This document shows, in pieces, positions 39,501 through 42,445 of a stretch of DNA of 64,000 bases; positions within the stretch are counted from its first letter, which is position 1; each line of letters starts with the position of its first letter. Source of the stretch: Argyresthia goedartella (taxonomy: Eukaryota > Arthropoda > Insecta > Lepidoptera > Argyresthiidae); assembly GCA_949825045.1 (NCBI GenBank), contig OX463813.1, forward strand, positions 3,410,001 through 3,474,000. The letters run 5' to 3'. A model generated the notes under the pieces. It had not been told where the DNA came from. It searched no databases and was given only the letters and a program-made list of their open reading frames with translations. Made by a program: the position numbers and the translations under genes.

Positions 39501-41958
39501 CATCGGATTGCCGAAAAAGCAAGTGATATCACCAAATAGAACCTTACAAATACCAAAATTAACAGAAAAACCAATACCAAAGAGGCCTGTCAAACGAAGT
39601 CATTCAGTCCAAAGTCACTTAACAATCTCATTTGATAGGGACTGTCAGGTATAATGCCTTTTTATTTATTTTACTTTCATTTTTACCGCTTTATGTGTTA
39701 CCTTCCTAACCTAAGACATAACTGCTTGTACTAACACATTGCTTCATATCTTTACTTTCAGAATACTAACATACTCCAACAGCAATACCTACAAAAACGC
39801 AACCAATTTGTTAACCTAAACTCCAAAGGGAAAAACAAGAAGAACTTTCAAATACCTTTGCAAAAAAATCATAGCTTCTGTTACTTCCAGCCTGTAAGAG
39901 TAGACAAACGAATACCAGTAGACCAAGAAAGAGCATATAACAATACTATCGGACCACCCGAAGCGCAGTACTACAACAAAACTTTAAACCGGTCGAGAGA
40001 CAAGTCTGGGCACAAGTCGAGCAGACTAAAAAAATCCGAAAGCCTCAGAGAAAAACTGTCATGTGTTGGCGTATACGATTACGAAAAATCTAACTACCCA
40101 GAACAAGATGAATCTGAAAGAAGATCATACTTACAGCTGCTGAAAGGCAACTATATATCCAATTCTACAAGAGATCTCGGCCCAAATACAGTGCACTATA
40201 GCTCCAACTACAATACTATGGGCCCACACGTAAAAGAGGACAAAAACTACAAAGACACCAAGCACAAAAGAATCGTGTACGCGGATCTAGCGTTAGGTAA
40301 TCATAACTTAAAATTTAAAAATACTGTTAATTCTAATAGACTTTTGTATGATACTTATTCGATACCGAATTCAGATGGGCCTAACAGAGAGACTAACTAT
40401 AATAATGGCATGACGCAAGGAAGGAAGGCCAGTCAAGGTCAGCCGCGGAGTGAATATGCGACGCTCAAGTTCAATGAGATCAATGTATAGAGGTAAGTGG
40501 TATGCAAATTTTCTGGCGAATGGACTAATATTAAGCTCTAATGGTCCACGGTGGGTAGAAAGTCAAGGTGACTATAGAGGAAGAAAAATTTTCATTTACT
40601 CGTATCTCTGTAGGTGTTTTATTGATTTTCACCAATATCTTTTTATTGTTTTTGTTACAGAGATGTTCACTGATTCACAGGGCCGTTAGATAGAAAGCAA
40701 CACTCTAGTCAACATTAACGTTCCATAGATATTTTCTACACAACGTCATCGTTGATCAAAGACGTGCTGACTCGATTTCTGTATTTTATCTCCTGTGGCC
40801 TTCACTACAAAACTTACATATTTAAAATTATAATTCAATTTCGTGACTTTCACAATAATTCTAAATAAATTTATGAGTTTGTCACTCTTGGTAACTTTGT
40901 TGAGTTTGGAGTGATGGGCCACTGGCCTTTTTTAAAATGATGGTAATATGTGGTTGAAGTGAACTTTAAATGCTTTATTTCCGAATTCATACTTATTAAT
41001 ATTATTTTTGTAATCGGTCAATAACTGTATCAAATATGCTTTTTGCAAAAAACTATCTTTTATTTAATTTTAGCATGTTAATCCATGTTCGTGACGTCTC
41101 CATATTTTTATTTCTAGGCCCGCTTTTCCAAGAGTGACACGTACATATTTTAAGGTAATTAAAAAAACGTTAAAATTATTATAGTTCACTAAATTTAACC
41201 ATTTTGGAAAATCATAAAAATCATTTTTTGCCCTGCTTACTAAAATTTCACGGCTTTTGCTTTTTAGATTTTATGTTTCACTAATCACATATTACCATTC
41301 GTAGATTTACGATATAAACACTTTCTTAACCTAACTATTTATTAGAATATTAAAAGTCAAGTAAATTAGGAAATTGAATTTAGAAATTAAAATTTTACAT
41401 AATGGTGAATTTATACATACTTAAATTCAAATTCAAAATCACTTTATTTGCCATTAAAACATCGTGAGGAAACCTTCAATCTCCATAGGTGCGGCGATGG
41501 ACTAGCCCCCTTTCACGCAAAATGGAGTAATGAATCACAGGCTAAAAATGGGCACTATTCTGCCTCTACCACCTCGTAAGGGTACCACCCTTACGAGGTG
41601 GTAGAGGCAAGTCATTATTTAGAAAAATGTAGTTTTAATTTCATTTTACACACTTTCAAGCAGATGTCATGCAAAAATATGGACGAAATGGGAGTTTTTT
41701 TCGGCAATCACAAAGCCTTACGTTTCCGGCAGCCACAAATACATACTTTCACTTACTCAGCATCCAAATAACACTGAATTTTCCTCCCAGCCATACAGGC
41801 CCGACGATCAGTTCATCTACGCTGACGCTGACATGAAAGACTACGGACCCATCAACTATAAGGCAGCGTCTGTGTATGCGCAGATGAGGAAGGTCAAGGA
41901 GCAACAGCGGATGCAGGAGATTTATGAGAAGAATCATCCTGATGATGACCTACTTTGA
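12350..41958 (+). CDS. Multi-Ig-domain transmembrane adhesion protein, 3' part of gene (22 exons)
   Basis: Joined exons give the end of one Ig domain, five full Ig domains, a last Ig-like domain, one transmembrane helix and a cytoplasmic tail. Each domain shows the cysteine and tryptophan framework (for example LLKCEYES...EVIW...GNYTCLLAN). NxS/T sites are frequent in the ectodomain. The helix (FFGGIALAVLVLTVILCIII) is followed by a basic stop-transfer stretch, RRMRAKSK. All intron phases agree from exon to exon. The tail holds tyrosine motifs (LYENLPFHG, IYADADMKDYGPINY) and proline-rich stretches, suggesting adaptor binding. The build resembles Sidestep, Echinoid or nephrin-type insect cell-surface receptors used in neuron or epithelial recognition, but I cannot choose among these and give no symbol. 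The signal peptide and first Ig domain are not found in the window. One LINE and several SINE/MITE copies sit in the introns. Confidence 0.85.
12473..12872 (+). repeat. 52-bp tandem array containing a 5' splice site, 8 copies
   Basis: Unit starts are at 12473, 12525, 12577, 12629, 12681, 12733, 12785 and 12838, the last truncated. Each unit repeats the exon end CCAGGGAACTGGAGGTTTGG followed by a donor. Seven units keep GTAAGT and unit 2 has GCAAGT. The first unit is the genuine exon end. Reading past the first donor meets an in-frame TAG within about 17 nt. Confidence 0.9.
13277..13446. repeat. 84-bp direct duplication
   Basis: Two nearly identical copies of a unit containing AAGCGCATACAGGCTGAGG and AGAAGGTGCTCATCAGTGC lie in the intron. 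The surrounding 13020-13270 sequence looks like a diverged dispersed repeat. Confidence 0.85.
13782..13893 (+). CDS. Ig gene exon: first half of an Ig domain
   Basis: The acceptor is CTGATTTCCAG and the donor is ATATG|GTAAGT. The frame reads YPPIVRASPSNITVVEGTKI, followed by LLKCEYES with the first cysteine, and ends in EVI plus a split Trp codon finished by the next exon. Confidence 0.88.
14168..14512 (+). mobile_element. MITE with hairpin core, type A, copy 2
   Basis: It has the same ends and GC-rich hairpin as the copy at 2018-2357. It sits in the intron and ends about 135 bp before the next exon. Confidence 0.65.
14649..14842 (+). CDS. Ig gene exon: second half of an Ig domain
   Basis: The acceptor is AATCTTCCAG and the donor is CATT|GTGAGT. 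The frame completes the Trp codon, continues YRNTKKIHVNRT, then SLIIISSRGQDMGNYTCLLA with the D-x-G-x-Y-x-C signature of an Ig F strand, and ends in phase 1. Confidence 0.9.
15343..15555 (+). CDS. Ig gene exon: first half of next Ig domain
   Basis: The acceptor is AAAATTCCAG and the donor is GAAG|GTACGA. It reads FKPTVSLV, VTLKCSVDAGNPG and EVVWFLDGELLKHLPEC. The extra cysteine after the Trp strand pairs in position with one in the following exon (DNLCNEVD). Confidence 0.88.
15620..16050 (+). mobile_element. Two-module palindromic element, copy 2
   Basis: It has the same layout as 446-922: a CTCGAG-containing palindrome, then a module bounded by inverted TTTAT(C/T)TACACACATATCAT ends. A minus-strand frame of 80 codons (15742-15984) matches the copy 1 frame over most of its length. 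Confidence 0.6.
16200..16395 (+). mobile_element. tRNA-derived SINE, family 2
   Basis: It has a box-B-like GGGTTCGAATCG, then 'CTTGGATGTTTATATG' and a 'GTTGCCACGACACACGTGTC' / 'GTGTGGGGCC' body. Related pieces lie at 22325-22490, 51985-52095 and 53040-53430. Confidence 0.5.
16518..16658 (+). CDS. Ig gene exon: second half of Ig domain
   Basis: The acceptor is CTTTTTACAG and the donor is AATT|GTAAGT. It reads DNLCNEVDPSMLLLQ, then FHGNYSCKGKNSAGWGEES and ends ELVVN plus a split Tyr codon. Entry is after phase 1 and exit is in phase 1. Confidence 0.88.
17728..17836 (+). CDS. Ig gene exon: first half of Ig domain
   Basis: The acceptor is TTCTTTGCAG and the donor is GTTAG|GTATGT. It reads YPPGPAKLTYSPWRVIKGKS, then LVLSCNIQERGRPETV with a split Arg codon at the end. 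Confidence 0.88.
17873..18090 (-). mobile_element. tRNA-derived SINE, family 1, copy c
   Basis: A full-length inverted copy with a tRNA-like head (box-B-like GGTTCGAGTCC) and the conserved body. It begins about 40 bp after the 17836 donor. Confidence 0.8.
18290..18545 (+). mobile_element. tRNA-derived SINE, family 1, copy d
   Basis: A plus-strand copy ending in (ATT)n, about 50 bp before the next exon. With copy c it forms an inverted SINE pair within one short intron. Confidence 0.8.
18597..18766 (+). CDS. Ig gene exon: second half of Ig domain
   Basis: The acceptor is CCTCTTCCAG and the donor is CTGG|GTAAGA. It reads RFRWHRGGNAV, then NWTIDPVTLDHRTNFSCRG, and ends VEVDVL plus a phase 1 base. 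Confidence 0.88.
19008..19428 (-). mobile_element. 'GGTTCCGTACC' repeat, copy 1
   Basis: A diverged copy of a roughly 415-bp dispersed repeat bounded by 'TTTTTAGGGTTTCGTACC' and 'GCGCGAGTTTGACTCGAACT' (minus strand), with an internal (CCGT)n stretch. The better preserved copies are 51192-51605 and 57357-57775. Confidence 0.7.
19522..19936 (-). mobile_element. 'GGTTCCGTACC' repeat, copy 2
   Basis: The same family and orientation as the copy 90 bp upstream, but closer to the 51 kb and 57 kb copies. It includes (GGAC)n on the plus strand. Confidence 0.75.
20255..20650 (+). mobile_element. 5'-truncated LINE: last codons plus 3' UTR
   Basis: The plus strand reads ATRLWNALRCAIRESPSIF, then FKKRLNFLSLPS and a stop. 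A 3' UTR follows that ends GTGCAATAAAGAATATG. It is the same C-terminal pattern as at 8745-8885 but a diverged copy. Upstream short 'GTCAAA' repeats (20200-20250) are probably part of another tail. Confidence 0.65.
20728..20786 (+). CDS. Ig gene short exon: start of Ig domain
   Basis: The acceptor is TTGTTGCAG and the donor is AAAG|GTGAAA. It reads APPSFKYAMNHYSGALYKSK and ends in phase 0. It is short (59 nt), but phase and motif agree on both sides. Confidence 0.82.
21408..21572 (+). CDS. Ig gene exon: middle of Ig domain
   Basis: The acceptor is TGTCCGCAG and the donor is TTTG|GTAAGT. It is 55 codons in phase 0 at both ends: NISLSCTVECAPLCSVQWLK, then RKIEPQVNRNDFEATESTL. Extra cysteines flank the first canonical one. 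Confidence 0.88.
22010..22255 (+). mobile_element. MITE with hairpin core, type B (uninterrupted)
   Basis: It begins AAATATTAAACTGCACATCA, has CACAGCAAATAT repeats, the shared hairpin core (about 22070-22175), then CAGTATTTTTTCTGTGCGAT. The inverted ends are weak (TATTAAACTGCACA against TATTTAATCGCACA). The same element at 60420-61985 contains a LINE. Confidence 0.6.
22325..22490 (+). mobile_element. tRNA-derived SINE, family 2 fragment
   Basis: A box-B-like CGGTTCGAATCC is followed by a 'GGATGTTTAGTATG' and 'CCCACTGTGGGGCC' body, ending shortly before the 22538 exon. Confidence 0.45.
22538..22667 (+). CDS. Ig gene exon: end of Ig domain
   Basis: The acceptor is CCTCCGCAG and the donor is GAGT|GTGAGT. 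It reads FFNMSAWEGNQLDRAHDNAV, then YMCRSSRNDAGAGVNSTTNF, and exits in phase 1. The frame stays open beyond the donor through the adjoining tandem array. Confidence 0.88.
22700..23070 (+). repeat. 45/57-bp tandem array, 7 copies
   Basis: Units start at TGGCGCCTGCATGCGGCGTA at 22701, 22746, 22791, 22848, 22905, 22962 and 23019. The first two units are 45 bp, and later ones carry an extra TCGCAGTTGTTG (57 bp). Both lengths are multiples of three and lack stops, so several frames are open on both strands. Confidence 0.92.
23661..27085 (+). mobile_element. Non-LTR retrotransposon (LINE), intact ORF
   Basis: The frame is open from 23661 and the first ATG is at 23838. It encodes an apurinic-type endonuclease and reverse transcriptase. 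The tail ends in an AATAAACG-type stretch and a T-rich run at about 27065-27085. It sits in an intron of the Ig gene, in the same orientation. Its exact 5' end and target duplication were not located. Confidence 0.8.
23838..26624 (+). CDS. LINE ORF: endonuclease-reverse transcriptase
   Basis: A 928-residue frame without stops. The upstream open codons hold LRILTVNIRSVNANFDSF, the start of the endonuclease, so the real start may lie 5' of this ATG. The endonuclease part contains MTECWIND, GDININ (about residue 117) and TDHNPIM. The reverse transcriptase contains NYRPITLLTTLSKIIEK, FLDLQKAFDTV, GVPQGSTLGPSLFLIYIN, the catalytic YMFADDTVLLF (about residue 640) and KYLGVIID. It looks most like the CR1/Jockey group; no N-terminal zinc finger or separate ORF1 was seen. 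The protein would nick genomic DNA and prime reverse transcription from its own RNA. The intact frame suggests a young copy. Confidence 0.88.
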   Translation: MVFVTSLETPIDVIVMTECWINDKSVIPTINGYNYFSTKRSYNQNDGVIVYTREETTIKSQKEALIEDGNCIVTELGEDTTLICSYRPYTFSDPSNYINSLGNLIQNMNSKNIILTGDININIIPDEITGHAADYLELLAAYGLRQGVNRPTHNKTCLDHFMVKTNKLAHTVVFNEFTDHNPIMLLLNHTEAINKAISHEKVIINTLGIGKQLEEHDWKPFFLTADVNTAAATLVTCLQTIITDNTTATKIPKRNQPLKPWITMSVLKSIRTRDTIYKKLKKNNTNDTMREEYKKYRNCCNKIIKILKKQYYQNRLKNNTGNAKETWKLIKEICYLNAIKETNVDLLNIEKGPIESLDKVNAYFTSIGGTLAKGILERTGKSESKLADLAISKITPANSMMVSPTDQAEIERIIAMLKPNSAPGWDNIPTTIVKSFSRLLAGPLSHLCNLSFSRGSFPDIFKRGIVCPIHKTGDKKLPSNYRPITLLTTLSKIIEKLMNKRLMTYLETNNLLANNQYGFREKRSTEDAVMKLTSNIAGYVDRGEKCLGVFLDLQKAFDTVCVPILLSRLENMGIRGITLNWFNDYLSGRQQSVRVGRTFSGNQACTYGVPQGSTLGPSLFLIYINSLCKNNINAADLYMFADDTVLLFHADSWELVKNRTETGLCTVTAWLEDNLLSLNTSKTKYMCFSKTEAGSPNSKFEIKIHSFPCNRLDYSNTTCSCDMLSRVPHIKYLGVIIDDKLNWGPHITVTANRIRKMIYVFKNLRNYADKILLLQTYNSLCHCVVEYCICVWGGASKALLLRAERAQRAVLKVLLYAPFRHPTALVHNTTNVLSIRQSFVYRCIRYYHKHTVPYIPDHGRRLFRCPLPAIKSAFARRQYDSMAPRLYNKINSVINIKKLNNYVVKTKIKSWLRAFDYDQTENLLISIT
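27997..28081 (+). CDS. Ig gene exon: first half of last full Ig domain
   Basis: The acceptor is CAATTTCCAG and the donor is CAGC|GTAAGT. It reads FEPENITVTPTRVMVNENQT, then KVVCHA, ending in a split Ala codon. Confidence 0.87.
28300..28735 (-). mobile_element. LINE C-terminal coding remnant
   Basis: A 65-codon minus-strand frame (28514-28711) reads IRVPHPGNRLRSYTPFVHPT, then SRLSELANVF and a tail. This arrangement is typical of the last part of insect LINE proteins. It is 5' truncated, and the family is not assigned. Confidence 0.4.
29019..29221 (+). CDS. Ig gene exon: second half of Ig domain
   Basis: The acceptor is CTTGTTTCAG and the donor is CTGT|GTAAGT. It reads AGFPKPSYTWRRENATKRG, then LLLPIVQRKDSGNYVCEAHN with the D-S-G-x-Y-x-C signature, and exits in phase 1. 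Confidence 0.9.
29222..30030. other. Intron with GC-rich patch
   Basis: Positions 29290-29405 are strikingly GC-rich (GGCGGGGTAGCGGAACTGGC) in an otherwise AT-rich intron. It may be a dispersed repeat fragment; no frame is supported. Confidence 0.35.
30031..30113 (+). CDS. Ig gene exon: first part of membrane-proximal Ig-like domain
   Basis: The acceptor is TGTTTGCAG and the donor is TGAG|GTAAGT. It reads FIPECGIKQMELDGEQVLVC and TALANPSE, ending in phase 0. Confidence 0.85.
30185..30510 (+). mobile_element. tRNA-derived SINE with LINE-like tail
   Basis: It has a box-B-like GGTTCGAATCC after a diverged tRNA head, then 'GATGACACGATAAGCTGTAG' and 'CCGCACTGAGCCAGCGTGGT' blocks. A diverged piece of the latter is also seen near 21900. 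Confidence 0.5.
30788..31012 (-). pseudogene. Candidate antisense terminal exon, unknown
   Basis: On the minus strand an acceptor (ACATTCTCAG) precedes a 74-codon frame reading ARELEREKYWESESLNHFFF, then EIEKEMDDFIIEVGVP and a stop after DSKDIFDFE. It is acidic with few hydrophobic runs. I do not recognise it. No upstream partner exon was found, so it may be a transposon remnant or chance. Confidence 0.28.
31345..31604 (-). mobile_element. tRNA-derived SINE, family 1, copy e
   Basis: A full-length inverted copy with an (AAT)n end, the tRNA-like head at 31530-31604, ending 99 bp before the next exon. Confidence 0.8.
31704..31878 (+). CDS. Ig gene exon: rest of membrane-proximal Ig-like domain
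   Basis: The acceptor is ATTTTCTAG and the donor is AGTG|GTGAGT. It reads VSFSWKLKNDNDSL, then QLLSVNIHRTYLCYANNSVG, and ends ERDVS plus a phase 1 base that can join either the 18-nt exon or the transmembrane exon. Confidence 0.88.
32002..32136 (-). mobile_element. 130-bp MITE, inverted copy
   Basis: It is bounded by GTATACGTCGCGCCAC and GTGACGCGAGGTATAC inverted ends. It is the same element as three copies at 62-63 kb. Confidence 0.75.
32306..32323 (+). CDS. Ig gene microexon, 18 nt, probably optional
   Basis: It is flanked by a strong acceptor (TTTTCTTTTAG) and donor (ACA|GTAAGT). It is in phase 1 at both ends and adds six residues (A-N-L-E-S-Y, with the next Ser codon split) between the last Ig-like domain and the membrane helix. 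Skipping it keeps the frame. Confidence 0.6.
32505..32680 (+). mobile_element. 'GCGTCACGCC' dispersed repeat
   Basis: It has a GCGTCACACCTTTTCCCATA start and 'GGGACTAGCCCATCGCCG' and 'CTCACGATGTTTTCC' blocks. Related fragments lie at 10965-11045, 41450-41560 and 52470-52600. Confidence 0.5.
32680..32885 (-). mobile_element. RTE-type LINE C-terminal remnant
   Basis: The minus strand reads, across stops and frameshifts, PPARWTDDIIAIAGGSGRG and then KKWPVPSSG, near an (ATC)n 3' end. This follows the 'RW.DDI...AG..W...A.DR' pattern of RTE reverse transcriptase ends. It is dead. Confidence 0.5.
32959..33093 (+). CDS. Ig gene transmembrane exon
   Basis: The acceptor is AACTGTAACAG and the donor is AAAT|GTAAGT. 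It reads TKIWWRDQKQLIFFGGIALA, continues with a hydrophobic helix and ends ICICRRMRAKSK. The basic, cysteine-rich inner flank fixes the type I orientation. Confidence 0.92.
33169..33317. mobile_element. Small MITE after the transmembrane exon
   Basis: It has inverted ends TTAGCCTCGCCACACAC and GTGTGCGCGAGGCTAA, plus an inner hairpin ACAACCACTTTT / AAAAGTGGTTGT. It begins 76 bp after the exon. Confidence 0.65.
33472..33510. repeat. Perfect 18-bp hairpin
   Basis: The arm AATGTTTTTAACATTGTT (33472-33489) is exactly complementary to 33493-33510, with a 3-nt loop. It is AT-rich and intronic. Confidence 0.85.
34374..34407 (+). CDS. Ig gene short cytoplasmic exon
   Basis: The acceptor is CATTTATTTAG and the donor is GAGAA|GTAAGT. 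It is 34 nt reading YNNPVEHEERE plus two bases, and the phase fits both the transmembrane exon and the 36466 exon. Confidence 0.72.
34626..34951 (+). mobile_element. MITE with hairpin core, type A, copy 3
   Basis: It has TGACCACCAAAA and TTTTGGTGATCG ends and the shared GC-rich hairpin in the middle. It is intronic. Confidence 0.65.
35394..35513 (+). other. Coding-like GC island, unassigned
   Basis: After AAATTTTCAG the frame reads YAIGPGRFLAHFVNAMVSVT and SRCANAELETVKML, ending near AAAAG|GTTAAA. Its base composition differs from the AT-rich flanks. The exit phase does not match the next Ig-gene exon. It may be a transposon remnant. Confidence 0.25.
36466..37235 (+). CDS. Ig gene large cytoplasmic exon
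   Basis: The acceptor is AACGCCACAG. The first base completes an Asn codon, then PDGSCLNEVSIAQSIISQAL. The 770-nt exon is rich in Lys, Asn, Ser, Gln and Glu, with a basic segment VVKGLLKNLRRKNSDSDDE. The proposed donor GGAG|GTAGTT (phase 1) joins 37435 in frame. Without splicing the frame runs to a stop at 37366, which would give a truncated tail. Confidence 0.75.
37435..37551 (+). CDS. Ig gene cytoplasmic exon
   Basis: The acceptor is GTTGTTTTTAG and the donor is GAGA|GTGAGT. It reads VSFKRPVKIAAGACVRPLPN, then SRPEGSRKRKKPGE, and is phase 1 at both ends. An alternative acceptor a few bases downstream (AAAAG) is possible. Confidence 0.7.
37903..38012 (+). CDS. Ig gene cytoplasmic exon with LYENLPFHG motif
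   Basis: The acceptor is TTATCCACAG and the donor is AAG|GTAAGC. It reads SPPTNGIDNAANGQLGADNP, then GLYENLPFHGLQQAPNK, and ends in phase 0. That phase allows direct joining to either 38425 or 41791. Confidence 0.85.
38425..39648 (+). CDS. Ig gene large cytoplasmic exon (long-tail form)
   Basis: It is 408 codons in phase 0 at both ends, acceptor AACCTAACAG, donor TGTCAG|GTATAA. It reads PVQAIQPRVVTNI and contains several proline and tyrosine motifs (RPVPAPRTKLSPF, DHVYMNLSMPL, APPPRPSKSSED, IPKRPVKRSHS), consistent with SH3- and SH2-type partners. If not spliced, a stop follows two codons later (39652-39654). Confidence 0.8.
39762..40492 (+). CDS. Ig gene terminal coding exon, long-tail form
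   Basis: The acceptor is TTTACTTTCAG. The frame runs NTNILQQQYLQKRNQF to a stop at 40488-40490. It contains RIVYADLALG and ends SEYATLKFNEINV; the final E-I-N-V could be a PDZ ligand (inference). A donor (AGAG|GTAAGT) two bases after the stop suggests a spliced 3' UTR. Confidence 0.78.
41118..41154 (+). CDS. Possible third alternative terminal exon
   Basis: The acceptor is TATTTCTAG. In phase 0 the frame is A-R-F-S-K-S-D-T-Y-I-F and stop, followed by AG|GTAATT. It is compatible with any phase 0 donor upstream. It could equally be 3' UTR sequence or chance. Confidence 0.25.
41561..41609. repeat. Perfect 23-bp hairpin
   Basis: The arm at 41561-41583 (TGCCTCTACCACCTCGTAAG plus GGT) is exactly complementary to 41587-41609, with loop ACC. 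It lies 181 bp before the last exon, at the edge of a 'GCGTCACGCC'-type repeat fragment (41450-41560). Confidence 0.9.
41791..41958 (+). CDS. Ig gene terminal exon, short-tail form
   Basis: The acceptor is TTTTCCTCCCAG. It is 56 codons in phase 0 including the stop: PYRPDDQFIYADADMKDYGP, then INYKAASVYAQMRKVKEQQR, ending NHPDDDLL. It joins cleanly to the 38012 donor (...QQAPNK). The tyrosines fit phosphorylation-dependent docking (inference). Confidence 0.85.
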   Translation, partial: PYRPDDQFIYADADMKDYGPINYKAASVYAQMRKVKEQQRMQEIYEKNHPDDDLL

Positions 41959-42445
41959 AAGGTTTACCAGTGATTTGATCAGCTGAGTGGAGTTTTAGGA
42001 ATAAGACCTCGAATTATTGACTTTCACGACTCTCAGAAGTTTTCAAGCTGCCTTATTAGGCCTTCTGAAACTATTACCTAGTAGTAATAGTAAAAGTATC
42101 ACTCAAAAATTACAATAAGGCAAGTTTTCACAATTTGCACTGGTTCAATTTAAAGAGATGTTTTTAGAAAACGCCTAGAGGTTAGCTACGAAAATAAATA
42201 ATCTTTTGTGTAAATGACATGATAATTTTTCGCACGGTGGTTGCAAGTTTGAAGGTCTTATTCTGAAGCTCTGCATTATTCTGTAAATATTAAACCTGGT
42301 ATCAAAATAGGCCATCATCACATTAGATGCAATGCCAGTAACAAAGAGTGACTAAATCAAAAACATAATTCTCAAAAACCTCGACAGAAGCCCAAAAATC
42401 ACAACAAAACTTTCATTGAATAGTGTAAAATATAGTCAATAAAGT
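41959..42445 (+). other. 3' UTR of Ig gene with poly(A) signals
   Basis: AATAAA hexamers lie at 42193-42198 and 42438-42443, the first plausible polyadenylation signals after the stop. Which is used cannot be told from the sequence. Confidence 0.5.

Noticed and set aside
39114..39593. A 159-codon minus-strand frame
   Set aside because: It is antisense to the long cytoplasmic exon of the Ig gene, whose plus-strand frame is longer and phase-consistent.
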